64,000 nt of DNA from Orbicella faveolata (lineage: Eukaryota; Cnidaria; Anthozoa; Scleractinia; Merulinidae). The notes beneath the pieces are model-generated. The model saw only the letters and a program-made list of their open reading frames with translations. It made no database searches and was not told where the DNA came from. Positions 1 to 11,800 of this stretch are shown in pieces (positions within the stretch are counted from its first letter, which is position 1; each line of letters begins with the position of its first letter). The translations under genes and the position numbers were made by a program. Where the stretch lies: assembly GCF_002042975.1 (NCBI RefSeq), contig NW_018149891.1:687593-751592 (forward strand), given 5' to 3'.

Positions 1-82
1 TTAAAAATACAATGATTGTCTGAAATAGACATTTTCCACAAAAACTAGAACACCAAACCTCTTTGAGTTTGTTCATATTTAC

Positions 83-3000
83 CTTTTCACATTCTGCACA
101 TCGAGACGTTGTTCTTCCACCTACTACTGGCTGACCCGATGTTCGCATACTGCCAAACTTCCTACAAAATATTTAGGTCTCTATCAAATGATAGACAATC
201 GCTGACAATCACTAATGAAAAGTTAGTAAATAAAGGTAAAGAATGAAATAATAATATAACACAGAGACAGCAGCTGGACATAAACTCCTGTGCCCCCAAT
301 CTTAAGTCCTACTAGCCACGGACTGGTAAAAATACCCCTCAAATGAAGCTTGATAAACTAACCTCCGAAGTGTTGTAGCCTTGAGAAAAGTGGAACTGAA
401 ATGAATAAGAACTACTATAAATGAATGTAAAACAACTCAATAAGGAAGAAATAAACTTAGCAAAATATTAAGGCTGCTTGCAAATGATGAATGAAGTAGC
501 TCTTGTAGAGAATCCCTGCCTGCAGAATTTGTATAATTGAAAATCCTAAACGGTATTGTCTACTCAGTCCATACAACCACAGCAGAGAATGGCCATGGTC
601 AGTGACAAATCATATCAGTGACAACAGGGAAAAGTTCCAGGTATGAAAATAATTAAAGTTTTACACTTGTTTGCACATTGTTCTTAATGTAATTCCCAAT
701 TTCTGCATGAAACAAGACCATCTATCAGAGATCTGACTGAGCAAACAATTTGTTTGCATATATACAGTTGTACCTGAATGGCTTTACTTTTTCGTCCATG
801 TTTTCTTGTTGGGCCTGGCAAGTGTCAGGTTTGGGACTCTCGATCTTGATGTGACTCTGAAACGAACTTGAGATTTCAAAGCAAAAGTTACCTAAAGAGA
901 CACACAGACACACCTTGAAAAAACCTAATTGGAAGCAGTATTCAGGACTTTCAGTTGTTAACTTAGCAAAAAACATCTAGTTTCATTTATAATGTAGGTA
1001 CACCATTATCTGTTTGGATTTCTTCAGAGCAGGATGAGAAAATCTCACAGGGCAAGCAGCCCTCATAGCAGTTATACAATGTGAAGCTTATATAACACTC
1101 TCTTTGAATAGGATACCAGTCCACTGCCCGCATACTTCATCCAAGCATATTAAGCATGTTTTTCTTCGTCTCTCTCACCTGCAGTTCCCATTCTCAAACC
1201 AGCAAATAGATGTTATGAATTCTTTGATAACTGTTACCTCTTGCTTTCATCAGCTTCTTCATCATCATCTGGCATCAAAGGTGCTGATATTATGAGTGGT
1301 GGCTGTTGTGATAAGACTACTGATGATCTCTTTGCACTGATGGAAAGGAAATATTTTAAATAGATAAATATACATGTAATAAATAAATGATATAACAAGG
1401 GGTAAACAATGTCAGACAGTGCAATTTCTAGTATTAAGTTTACATTAAAAATTATTTTCAACAACGTTATGGATTCCTTGACATTTTCAGAACATTCTGT
1501 TGCAAAAGTTTCAGTTAACAGAGAGATATTTTGTGGCAAAAACTAACTAAAAATGCATTGTTACATATATGTGTATACTCCTGTAAAGATGCAGTATGTA
1601 CTTTATGTTTTTTATTTCAGTCACAAGGTTTGTGAAAGAAAAGTTAGACAGGATTCCAGGTGATGTGGCTTTCATGGTAGCGGCTTCTTCTCCCACAGAC
1701 TCAGGTGCTGGCACCGGCTCTATGATGGGGAGGGGTGCCTCATCTGTTGACGTCAAAAAACATCATACCAACTGTCACTGATAAATTGCATGTTTAAATA
1801 AGCGTGCTCTTAACATTAAGTGTAAATAGTAAATAAAAGAGTTTTGTCATACTAATTAGATTATAATAGTACTGTGACAATCAGGAACAGTATACTGACT
1901 GACAGACTGATAGACTGGTCAGAAGTCTACTTCCAAAATGCACGTGACTTCCTTGAGGTCTGAAACCTAAGCCCATGATATGGTCACACAATACTGGTCA
2001 GTGGATTCCTTGCTAGGACCATTGTGAATTGACCCTAACACCGATGTGCAATATCAAAGATGTACTCTATAAACCTCAGTTCACCTATCAGCTGGAGCAT
2101 AGCTGCCATGTTGCACGACATTGTCGTTTTTCATTGTCATAGGGCGCATGTGCCCGCGATCCATGCCGTTAGCCATGTTGACCATGAAAAAAGAGTTACA
2201 TGCTTTTCTATTTCTATGCATGCATGTGGTTGTGTTCCTATAGTTATGGTGCTCCACTTGGCAGCCAGAGATCTGCTACTAACAAAAAGACAGCAAGTTG
2301 ACCATCCCTATCTAGATAACCTTTATTTTCCTCCTCTGTTTCCTCCTCCTCAGCCAGCAGGCCACATGTTGATTGCTGTAAAAGCAATGAACACTGGGTA
2401 TCAGTGACAATTCTAATGGACAGTCAATACACTGTGGCTTATCAGTTTTGACTCTTAACCCAGGGGTGTTGTATCTCCCCCTTAGCTGGGAAGCTAGTTT
2501 ATCATAGGTTACTCCATCCACCCTCTCGGAATTTGCTAGGTTATCCCTGATTCAGTATGTGTGTGTGTGTGTGNTGTCGTTGTTCTGCTCTGTCCTCTTC
2601 CTTCCCATAATTCTCTCCGAATCTCTGAGAAGTTTTACTTCCACCCCGCAAGACACAATGGACGGACTGGGAACGAGTCAGGACGGGTGATACATTTCCG
2701 AGTTGCCCCAAGCCTCTTATCACAGCAGGCCTGGTGCACCACCATTCATATGACAATGAGTTTAATTTGCATGTGAATGAAATCTCATTTTCATATGAAA
2801 GGATGAGCACCAAGGCTCTCTTAAAGAAAGAAGCTAAAGGAGATTCAGAACTGGCCCTTTTAAATACACCAGAGTGAAGAAAGGCCTTGGGAGAGTGAAA
2901 TTTTGTACTTAATGAAACAACTTACGTAACCTTAGAAAATGCTACCAGTTTTAACTCTCAAACAACATCTTAGGACCTCAAGTCTGAAGGACTATACACC

Positions 3001-6000
3001 TCTCACACAATGCTCAGGGCTGCCATTAAGGGTTGTCACCCATAGCAACTGTTATCACTGAGCATGCCTGATGGACTCTTGATGTTTCAGGTGAAATAGC
3101 TTATTGTTGATATAATTCACACACAATTTATTAACGTCACAAGTTTGTTACATACGTAGGGGTGTGAAAATCATGGCAACAGGCGACTCAAAACTTAATG
3201 ACAGCCCTGATGCTGAGAAGATCACTTTATTTTCAAACAAGAAACAGTCAAGCAGCTACTAACACCTCCTATCAAATTTATCAACATTTACTTAATAAAT
3301 TAAGTTCTTCCTCACCCCAAGAGCTGATATGTCTCCTTTGTTTTGAACAACAATGTTTGCTCGTTTTTTACTGTGTTCCCGCCTTCTTCCCTAAATATTT
3401 ACACGTAGATTAATTTACAGAAAACTGTGTTAATGCTGAATAAAATTAACTGTAATACTCTTCTCCAACTAAATATGTATGCATTATTATTATTTGCATT
3501 ATATTATTAACTTGATTTTCAACCTGATTCTACACTTTAGTATATTAATTTCTAAAAGTAATCAATAATGACTAATTATTATGAAACATTAAATAAGAAT
3601 GATAAGCAAGTGTTTCCACAGCTTTTTTTTTAGTTCTCCCAAACTTCCTCAAGTGTCTCTATAATTCAATAGAAACACCAAAAACATGTTTTCTATTTCT
3701 TTTAGAAAATTATGCAAAAACAAAAGAAAACTACTTGTTTACTTTGATCATCAAAATATAAATTATGTTTGCCAGTGCCATCATATGTCAACAGCTCGTG
3801 CTAGTTCTGTGTTCTTATTGAGTTATAGAAATGCAGTTTTAAACCAATCAGTGTACATATTTTCTTTTGGGATATTTTCTAATGAAACAATAATAAAACA
3901 CCAACTAGCTTCACCACTTGTGTAATGTCAACAAAACATTTCAAAATGATATGAATGTTTCACCTGAAGCTCTTGAAGCCAAAACATCATAGTTTGCTTA
4001 TCTTTTGCTTGAAGCTGATAGATTCTTCCGGATGTACTAAACAAAATAATATTAAACAGTTTACTGCACTTCTACACATCCAAAGGAGCTGCCAAAGTCC
4101 CAAAATTTCTGGAAATCCAGTCTCATATAGACCTCCCAGTCTCATGCAGCCAACCCAGCCATATACAGGCACCCCAATCTCATTCAGCCAACCCAGACAT
4201 ATACAGGCAGCCCAATCTCATTCAGCCAACCCAGACATATACAGGCAACCCAATCTCATTCAGCCAACCCAGCCATATACAGGCAACCCAATCTCATTCA
4301 GTCAACCAAGCCATATACAGGCACCCCTATCTCACTCAGGTAACCCAGCTATATACAGGCACCCCAATCTCATGCAGCCAACCCAGCCATATACAGGCAA
4401 GCCAATCTCATTCAGCCAAACCAGCCATATACAGGCAACCCAACTACATATAGGCAACCTAATATACCACATTTACGCAACGCGAGTTACCTTTTGCCTC
4501 TTTTTCAAACAAATCTTTGTGCAAAACCTTTCATATGAAAATGAGTTTGATTTGTATGAAAATGAAGCTGTAGGCCAAATGCATTTTCATATGATTGGTT
4601 TCACATGTAGACTTGTTTTGATACCAAGGCTAAAGGCAACTCAGAAATGGCCTATCTCATACAGACAGTTCAGCCCTATACAGGCAACCCAGCCATATAC
4701 AGGCAACCCAGCCATATACAGGCAACCCAGCAATATACAAGCAACCCAGCCATATACAGGCAACCCAGCCATACACAGGCAACCCAGCCATATACAAGCA
4801 ACCCAGCTATATACAAGCAACCCAGCCATATACAGGCAACCCAGCCATATACAGGCAACCCAGCCATATACAGGCAACCCAGCCATATACAGGCAACCCA
4901 GCCATATACAGGCAACCCAGCTATATACAAGCAACCCAGTCATATACAGGCAACCCAGCCATATACAGGCAACCCTATCTCATGAAGGAAACCCAGCCTC
5001 CCACAATGCAACTATATGCAGGCAGTTGGGCTTCATTTTAGCAAACTATGGATAAATTTGTCTTACCAAATCTTAAACCCATTCAGTCTATCCGCATCTT
5101 CTACATCAAAGGTGAAGGACGCATTTGCCAAATCGATATGGCTGAAAGTACACAAAACAGTTATATGCATTAAAATATATATAGCACAATTTGACTGTAT
5201 AATAATTTTATTTCAGTTTTTACTTGAGAATCTGATGACTATGTGACTGGAGGCCAGCTCGAGCCAAAAAAAAGTAAAGCAAAGATCTTTATGGTAAATT
5301 GTACATAACCACTTCAATTGTTAACAATACAATCACTCTCAATGGTACAATTAAAATATGTCCCAGGTGATCAGCTGTCAAGTGAGGGAAAAGTTAAGTA
5401 CTAGCTAATGGTGAATTCTGGTTATTTCAATGCCATTCTGGTATTGCTTACAGTTCTTTCAAATTTATTTGTAACATCATAATCACAATAAAAACCTTAC
5501 CCAAGAGGTGTGACATCCTGTGGAGTTCTGTAATAATACAGCTTGCACTTTCTTTCCTCATATACAAACCATCTTGTTTTCCATGTTTTTAATCCCTTTG
5601 CTAAATTTGTGATAAACATAAATCATACATGTGCTATTGAAGAAGTGCTAGGTCTGTATTGAGAACATATATTGGTCTGACTACAGTGTAGTTCTTTGTC
5701 TGCTAGCCTGTGGACAGGCTCTGGATGGAAGGGTCTGACCACAGCTCGAAGGGCCGAGAAGGAACTGGTCATAAGTAACGCGGTCCAAGGGGGATTGGGT
5801 GGGTGGTGGTCGTTGACTAGAGAGCCTTTTCTATGATCCTTGACAAGACAGCCTGTTCACAAATGGAGCAAGCCATAGCTTGTTTTCCTAGCTAGGCGGA
5901 CTCAGTCATTCACATGTTACCTCAAGTGCAATTAACTGAGCAACTATAACATTAGTGGGTATTTATTATGACTGAGAAAATTACTTCATTTTGATCGGCT

Positions 6001-6861
6001 TACTCCACTAGGCCTTCAAGTTAAACTCTGGCAACATGATGTAACCTTACCTAATAAATGAGTGCCAATATGTTTCTTATCCAATGTACATACTTTACTG
6101 GCTAATTAAAAGGTACACTTATGGATAAATTTACTTACCTCCAAGCTTGTTCAGAAACCCACACAGCTTTGGAGTACCACTGGTGATTTTCTGACACGTT
6201 CAAAAGACACAACATATAAATTTACTACATATGTGTGAAAAAGGTCACCATGTCAAACATGCGTACTTCAATATTTATAAAACAAACGTTTTCAGCTACC
6301 ACTCTGAGCAGGCAAACCTCAGAAAGTGAAATACACTGTACTTTATTGAAAGGTTCTACACATGTCCCTGGGATCGCTTCGCAGTAAAGAAAGCGAAATA
6401 ATGAGCTTTCGATTGCTCACTTTTAATTTAACTTCCTTGTTGGTACTTGCTTTATATAACAGCTGTTTACTACACCCGATCTGCGGTTCAGTGCAGGTGA
6501 ACAACAACTAAACCTCATTTGGACCTCTATAAGGGGCGCTACCTAATAATTTACCACGTAATTAATAATTATCAAAGCTAGACCAAGATTGATTAAGCTT
6601 CCCAAACGTTTATCCCTTGTACAATAGATCAATTATGCAGGAAACAAGGCTAGACATGGGTTTTAACAAATCACAACATACATTGTATCGATCGATGGAG
6701 CTCTCATCAAAGAATTTGCCGCGAATTTTAAATACCTTGGATTTGTTATTTCCGTCATTCTTTTCAAGAGAGGTCTCAGAGTCATCTTGAGGAGTTTCTT
6801 TACCAGCTGTGGAGTGCTGAATTTCCGCTGGGACAGAAACAAGCTCCCAAGAATCCTCCAT
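83..6861 (-). CDS. TBC1D2B: TBC1D2/TBC1D2B-like Rab GTPase-activating protein, 5' part (gene runs off the window start)
   Basis: Five consecutive exons join in phase from the ATG at 6861: 6861-6736, 6190-6139, 5600-5501, 5141-5067 and 4036-3964 (142 codons). After an acidic leader (MEDSWELVSVP) they encode a complete PH domain with family hallmarks TPKLCGFLNKLG, TWKTRWFVYEERKC, LYYYRTPQDVTPLG and a final helix MMFWLQELQ. In TBC1D2/TBC1D2B this PH domain precedes coiled coils and a TBC domain that stimulates GTP hydrolysis by Rab7-type Rabs on endosomes; the TBC part would lie beyond position 1. Further minus-strand exons with good splice sites are likely at about 1743-1625, 1335-1238, 856-774 and 161-83, giving an acidic Ser/Pro-rich linker and a Cys-containing segment (RCAECEK). 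Their phases do not all chain, so one or two small exons are missing from this model. TBC1D2 versus TBC1D2B cannot be decided here. Confidence 0.8.
1925..2115. repeat. Dispersed repeat shared with about 23500-23660
   Basis: The order of words here (a GTCAGTGGAT..CCTTG block, then AATTGACC.TAACA, then a CACCTATCAGCTGGAG block) recurs near 23565-23655 as GTCAGCGGATACCTTG, CAATTGACCATAACA and GACCTATTAGCTGGAG. The two copies are diverged. No ends or coding content could be defined. Confidence 0.45.
2558..2574. repeat. (TG)n microsatellite ending in an ambiguous base
   Basis: About eight TG dinucleotides end in a single N at 2574. The N is either an unresolved base in a slippage-prone tract or a minimal gap. 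Unlike the N at 56965, the sequence after it does not repeat the sequence before it. Confidence 0.8.
2735..2870. repeat. Dispersed repeat, copy 1 (CATATGAAAATGAG family)
   Basis: This stretch shares a run of blocks with 4525-4650: a TTCATATGAnAATGAGTTT start, a CATTTTCATATGA block in the middle, then ACCAAGGCT and CAGAANTGGCC. The two blocks around CATATG are partly inverse to each other, which suggests a small fold-back element. No coding content is seen. Confidence 0.5.
3015..3209 (+). mobile_element. MITE with CAGGGCTG termini, copy 1
   Basis: A 195-bp element with near-perfect terminal inverted repeats (CAGGGCTGCCATTAAG at the left, CTTAATGACAGCCCTG at the right). It is flanked by the direct repeat ATGCT (3010-3014 and 3210-3214). 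The interior has no reading frame and matches the copies at 8180-8708 and 19337-19515, for example the shared blocks ACAAGTTTGTTA and GGTGTGAA. The CAGGG ends resemble hAT-type elements, but the 5-bp target duplication is short for hAT, so the superfamily is left open. Confidence 0.85.
4124..4985. repeat. 19-bp minisatellite with 38-bp higher-order units
   Basis: The unit CAACCCAGCCATATACAGG (19 bp) is tandemly repeated. At 4664-4980 about 16 copies follow head to tail with few changes. At 4124-4455 the copies are arranged as 38-bp dimers in which a variant half (CCAATCTCATTCAGCCAA type) alternates with the standard half. Between the blocks (about 4460-4660) lies unrelated sequence carrying a dispersed repeat also found near 2740. 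The array sits in an intron of the TBC1D2-like gene. Because 19 is not a multiple of 3, the array is open in several frames and yields long but meaningless reading frames on both strands. Confidence 0.93.
4525..4650. repeat. Dispersed repeat, copy 2 (CATATGAAAATGAG family), inside the minisatellite
   Basis: Second copy of the family described at 2735-2870, with the same order of conserved blocks. It lies between the two blocks of the 19-bp minisatellite, which suggests that it inserted into an older, continuous array. Confidence 0.5.
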
Positions 6862-7208
6862 GTTTTGGACACTGGAATATGGTGAACTGGGACTAGCAAA
6901 GAATTCGTTTGTTTGTCGGAGGAGGTCGGAACGTTTCGGTTTTCGTAAAGTATGTTGAGTCCAACACCAGAAAAAAAAAGCTACAGGTTTAAGCCAGTAC
7001 CCTTTTAGGTTGAGTAGACCTAGAGGAAAACTTAGCTGAAAGGAACAAAGAAAGAGGGAAAATGCCTTCTATACATGAGAAATCCGATTACCCGAGGATA
7101 TCTGAACTTTTCCGACATCTCAGTATCTACTCGGGCCCAGTTTACGGTCTTCCTCTCCCCACTCGGCTACACTGAGTTCTGCTGCATGGTCGATGCATGT
7201 AAGCCTTT
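6862..7208. promoter_or_regulatory. Divergent promoter region between the TBC1D2-like gene and DDX21
   Basis: The minus-strand TBC1D2-like ATG (6861) and the first plausible plus-strand DDX21 exon (ending at 7300) are separated by only a few hundred bases, so a shared bidirectional promoter is likely. No TATA box is obvious. Just downstream on the plus strand are a CCACGTGAC E-box (7345-7353) and AAAATGGCGGCC (7359-7370), a YY1-type motif common at metazoan housekeeping promoters. Confidence 0.45.
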
Positions 7209-8089
7209 TATATTTAACGTTCATGGAAAGACGGGACTCCTAACAGCACTGAAACAATAACACCAAGAAAGAAAAAAGAGCAGAAAAAGAAGAAAAACAG
7301 GTATTTTTGCTTTATAGTTGGTGTTTCTTGGCGTCTTAGGGAAACCACGTGACGGTACAAAATGGCGGCCACCGGCACATGAAGTTGTTGCGTCACATTT
7401 TGACCAGTGCTTGCTGTTGGTTTAAGTTTCTGACTTAAAATTAACGACAAGCCGTAAAAAAGTGATCCGTAAATGATGGAGATTTGTTAGTATCATTCAA
7501 GAGAATATCGTGATCAGGCAATTAGTGTGCTGTATGTAAACTGAACTTGCACGTGGAAAATCATGTGTAAGCTTACCTGAAATCTGCGTGGAAATCAACT
7601 AAATCGATGAGGCCCATAGATTAAAAATCTTTGTCAGCAACATTTTTAGTTGATAAATGCTTTCTATCGAATCCAGAACTGAGAAACCAAGTGGCATAGC
7701 ACCAAACAACAGTTACTTGAAGAACTAATTTTTATATTGGGGACACTCAAACCGTGAACACTTGACATTTAATATTTTTGCACATTTTTTCAGCGACTAT
7801 GGAATGAAAGTTTTTCATATCATCAATAGTGTTTACTCAGTTTTTTATACACTATGAAAACACTGGTATTGTATATTGCAGGAAGAGCCTTAATTCTGTA
7901 GTCACCAAAAAAATGCCCCAAAAGTGGAGTCTGCACAAGTGTCAAGTGTTTAAAGTTCAAGTGTCCTCACTAGAACTGTATTAAAAAAATTCTGGTATTT
8001 TTTTAATGCTATCTAAAAACATGCTTATGTTTAGTAAGACATGATTTTAAGTCATGTTGATATGCTTGTAGCTTATTCTTGAGAATACA

Positions 8090-8165
8090 GTTGAACCCCT
8101 ATTAAATGGCCACCCTCAGGGAAATGGACTGTGGCCGCTTAAAAGGGGTTGGCCGCTTAATATAG
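8090..8165. repeat. Partial mariner-type MITE (CAGTTGAACC end)
   Basis: The sequence from CAGTTGAACCCCTATTAAAT to GGCCGCTTAATATAGGTA carries the same words (GGCCACCCT, GGCCGCTTAATA) as the 526-bp TA-flanked element at 56302-56827. Only about 75 bp are recognisable, so this is a fragment or a shorter relative. It abuts the MITE copy starting near 8180. Confidence 0.55.
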
Positions 8166-8302
8166 GTAGAAACAATAGAAAAGCCATCACTGGGACCCAT
8201 AACACCTGCTACAGCTGAGTATGTTTGATGGGCCCTGGATGTTATAGGCTAACTATAGTTGATATAATTCATCTTAAGTGTACACGTAAGAAGTTTGTTA
8301 TG

Positions 8303-8647
8303 TGAAGTATATATGAAATAATTCATATTTGAACTGTGGTTGTAGATGAAAATGAAGAATGATCATCGCAGTAAATTTCTAATTTAAGCAATTGGAAACA
8401 AGAAGCCTGAAAAAAATCAGGGCTTCAATGGGACTTGAACCTGTGACCTCCACAATGCCGGTGCGATGCTCTACCAACTGAGCTATGAAGCCACACATTG
8501 GGAGTGAGGTCAATTAATTGAGTTCATATATTCCCGGGAGGAGTGAAATGATGTGAAGTATATATGAAATAATTCATATTTGAACTGCGGTTGTAGATGA
8601 AAGTGAAGAATGATCATTGTATAAAGTGAAGATCATTCTTCACTTTT
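8303..8647 (-). mobile_element. tRNA-derived SINE-like element with flanking target-site duplication
   Basis: This 345-bp insertion is bounded by a perfect 12-bp direct repeat, as expected for LINE-mediated retroposition. It contains a tRNA-like body on the minus strand (8492-8421). A module of roughly 65 bp occurs twice, at the left end (from 8303) and again from about 8552; it includes GAAATAATTCATATTTGAAC and GTGAAGAATGATC. The 5' end on the minus strand is palindromic (AGTGAAGAATGATC pairing with GATCATTCTTCACT). A fragment of the module also occurs near 48653. No protein is encoded. Confidence 0.7.
8421..8492 (-). tRNA. tRNA-like sequence (head of the SINE-like element; probably not a functional tRNA)
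   Basis: On the minus strand the sequence folds as a tRNA. The acceptor arm GGCTTCA pairs with TGAAGCC, the D arm carries the A box TAGCTCAGTTGG, a 5-bp anticodon stem holds loop CCGGCAT (anticodon GGC, formally Ala), and a B box GGTTCAAGTCC is present. Position 33 is C instead of the invariant U and the T stem has two mismatches, so decoding function is unlikely. A T-run (pol III terminator) follows at once. Its location inside a duplicated, TSD-flanked element shows that it is SINE-derived. Confidence 0.6.
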
Positions 8648-8832
8648 AAGTTTGTTATGGGTGTGTAGATCAAGACTACAGTTGACTTAAACCTTAATGA
8701 CAGCCCTGCTCTGTACATTGTGTATTTCAGTGCAGGTTAATCAGTGGTAGAAAAATGAATTGATTTAATTTTAAATTGGTTGTTTGCTTCTTTTTCAAGA
8801 TAAATATAAAAATAACTGGAAATTGTAAAAAG

Positions 8833-11800
8833 TGGTTCTTCCATCAAAGCTAAGGATGTCAAGTTCAGTAAGAAGAGGCGGCATAATGCTGTTGAGGGGG
8901 ATGAAAAGTCTGCCGCAAAGGAGCAGCGCAACACAACTAAGAACCATATATTCCTTAACAAAAAGGTACTGACAAGACAAATTTTGGTGTAAACATTGCA
9001 AATTTTTGCTAGTGAACTTTCAGTTAAAGTTTGCCCATATTTCTCAGATCTATTGTGCAAGGCTAGAAACAGTGCTGCTTTTAAACGTTTGCAAGGTTTA
9101 TTTTGACTAAACAGGAACTTTCACTTGCACTAAATAAAAGTTAACTAGTACACTTGGCACATTTTTATTAAGAACATTCAGTCCAGTCTTCGTCTAAATT
9201 GTCAAGATGAGGATCAAATCAATATTTTTTCTTGTAATATATTTGAAGGTACATTAAAAATATATGTGAACATGTAAGCACTAAAATACAGAATAATGGG
9301 AACACCCATAAAATAGCTAATCCCAACCCTGAATCTATTCCCCATTAATCTACAGAATGCTGTAATTCCTTATAATTATTAATAGTTACTATTACTTCCA
9401 AGGATATCCCAAACTATTCTATATCATTTTGTTCCAGATTTGAGGACACAAATTCTCAAATGTTGTGGCCTTAACATGTAGAAGACATAGTATTTTGTTA
9501 TTACTTAGTGATAAGAGAAATAAATGTATTATTTACTTTACAGACCTACAGGCCTTTGCAATTACCAGCTTCCTAGAGCATTATCTGTCTTGAGCCCTGA
9601 AATCAAGGTAAATAAATGTAGAAGAGCAGGAACTTGGCTTAATATTTTGATAGTTTTTAAGCTTTAAAAAGCTGCTTCATTAGGATGGTTGCGATAATTT
9701 TATATTGATTTTCTCACAATTTAGTACTTCTCTCTTTACCTCTGTTGAAATCACAATCTAGGTATTACAAAGACTGTAGACCATGCTTGACTGTGTAGCC
9801 CATGTACATGTAAGTGACAAGCTTAAACAAGACTTTTATTGTGTGTCCAGCAGGAAGCAGAGCAAGAAGTGAAAGATCAATCTGAGTCAGGAGAATTTTC
9901 TAAATTTAGACTCTCACAGGAGACGACAGAGCGGCTGAAAGGTTAGATTAATTTAATTTATTCTGTGGCTCAAAATTCTTCATTTGACTAATAAAATGTA
10001 CTATTGATAACAAGTTCATCTTGAATCCTTATGTGTACACTGTAAATTATAATTAAATATTTAATTAGTTAACATCTAGTCTTGATGTATAATTTTTTTT
10101 CTTCTTAGGAAAGAAAATCAATTACCTTTTCCCTATCCAGAGTGAAACATTTGATTATATATACAACGGTGAAGATCTTATTGCACAAGCGAGTAAGTTT
10201 GTTATAGAAATATATTCACATGTCTCAGTCATGCTTATTGCAGATTCTCCTGTTCTTCCTCTCTGGCTACCTGTTCACAAATCACACATTTTCATTAATT
10301 GTGTTTACTCCTCGCCTATACTATAAAGAAAGCTAAATAGCGTCCTAGGAATATACCTCTTGCATTACTCAATTTGTATTCTAACCTGTTTCTATGATGT
10401 GGGTAGTCTTGTTCCATTGGCTTTTACAACTTTTCACTAGTTTATAAGCAAAAATGTTTTCTGGATGATCAAACCAGGTGGGCAAAATGTCTTACAGCTG
10501 GACAATTTGCCCAGTGCCCAGCCACTGATAGGACCCCGTTATACAGTACATGTCCCCCAACTTGCAGTCCCCTAACCCTGGCCTATGGGTGTATAAATAT
10601 TACTAATAAAAATGATTTGTCTTTTTATAGGAACGGGCACAGGGAAAACGGTAAGTGGACCTCATTTTGTGAAACTGCATCATGCAGTTAACATGGGTAT
10701 GAATGGACAGCATTAAACCTTAGTTAGCGTACCTGTAATTGACTGCAATTCGTTATTGTAAATAACAACAAAAATAGTAAATTTATACAAATCTACACAG
10801 AGGAAGTGTCCATCATGTGAATAGTTGGAAGTTCTTACAATTCCCCTCCCCCACCCCATAAAGTTCAAACCCCTTTGATAACACAATCTTAGCTGCATTG
10901 TAAGTTTAGAACATTTGCCACTTAGGTTTTGTTTCATTTGCCATGTTTTTACACATATATGTTGTTTTTTTCAGCTGTCATTTGTACTGCCATTAATTGA
11001 AAAGCTTAAGTTACAGAAGCTATCTCATAAGAGAGGAAGAGCACCCATGGTAGGTATCAAAGTTTTGTCAAGTTATTAATTATCTCCAGCTTTAGATTGA
11101 TTTTTTGATTCAGGCAGAAGATATAAAAATGAAAGTCATCAACTTGAGAATGTTTTTTTGACATCTTATTGTGTGTTGTATTGTGCAGGTTTTGGTCTTG
11201 ACTCCAACACGAGAACTTGCTAAGCAGGTAAGAGTTCTTAAACTTGCTAAAATCCAAAGGCAGTTTCAAGTCAACCAGTCAATGTGCTTTGCACTGAATG
11301 TTTTAAGCAAATGATGTACATGTACCTCATGAGCTGTGGATTCTGTGCTTTACATTAACTTCACAGGTTAGTGATGAGTTTGATTATTTGAAGTCCGATC
11401 TTGCCATGCACTGTCTGTATGGAGGAGTGTCTTATGGACCACAAGGTATGCATGTACATTAATTATTATAGAACAGCCATCCTTTTCTGATCTACATTTT
11501 ACTTCACAATTTGTTTGAAAAGTGACATCCTGATTTCTCTGGTTCCTGTTCATGCTAGCCAGATCATTTACAATGTAATTATAATCGTGTAAGTTGTGGA
11601 CAATATTCTCAACTCAGGCCTGCACAGGTAGAGAATAATCATGAAATCTGTAAAGGCCATAAAGCTTGAGACTGGCACCAAATAGATAGGGACGTGGCTT
11701 CAAGCCAAGGAAAAATTATGGAGAAGTCTATGAATAAATTTTTAAACAGAACACTGTCAGATTGTTGATTCTTGTTTGTTGTCACCCTCTCAGCTGGGGC

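Larger units (their letters stand above)
8180..8708 (+). mobile_element. MITE with CAGGGCTG termini, copy 2, split by a SINE-like insertion
   Basis: The left part (about 8180-8302) and right part (8648-8708, ending CTTAATGACAGCCCTG) align with the copies at 3015 and 19337. The left terminal repeat is eroded. A 345-bp tRNA-bearing element interrupts it at 8303-8647, and the target word AAGTTTGTTATG is present on both sides of the insertion (8291-8302 and 8648-8659). Confidence 0.75.

Noticed and set aside
4124-4985. CRISPR-like appearance of the regular repeats
   Set aside because: Units are contiguous without unique spacers, and the genome is eukaryotic; it is a minisatellite.
3955-5055. 366-codon plus-strand reading frame rich in QPSHIQATQPYTGNPA-type repeats
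   Set aside because: Product of the 19-bp minisatellite, which stays open in several frames on both strands; it overlies a true minus-strand exon (4036-3964) and has no independent gene signals.
7075-7260. 61-codon plus-strand frame near the DDX21 5' end
   Set aside because: Does not match the N-terminus of DDX21 and is out of frame with the basic exon ending at 7300.
8421-8492. Functional tRNA-Ala(GGC) gene
   Set aside because: C at position 33, mismatched T stem, and location inside a TSD-flanked, duplicated-module element; called a SINE head instead.
9544-9605. Possible DDX21 exon between a CTTTACAG acceptor and a GTAAAT donor
   Set aside because: Its only open frame does not follow in phase from the 8833-8965 exon, while 8965 joins 9851 directly in phase.
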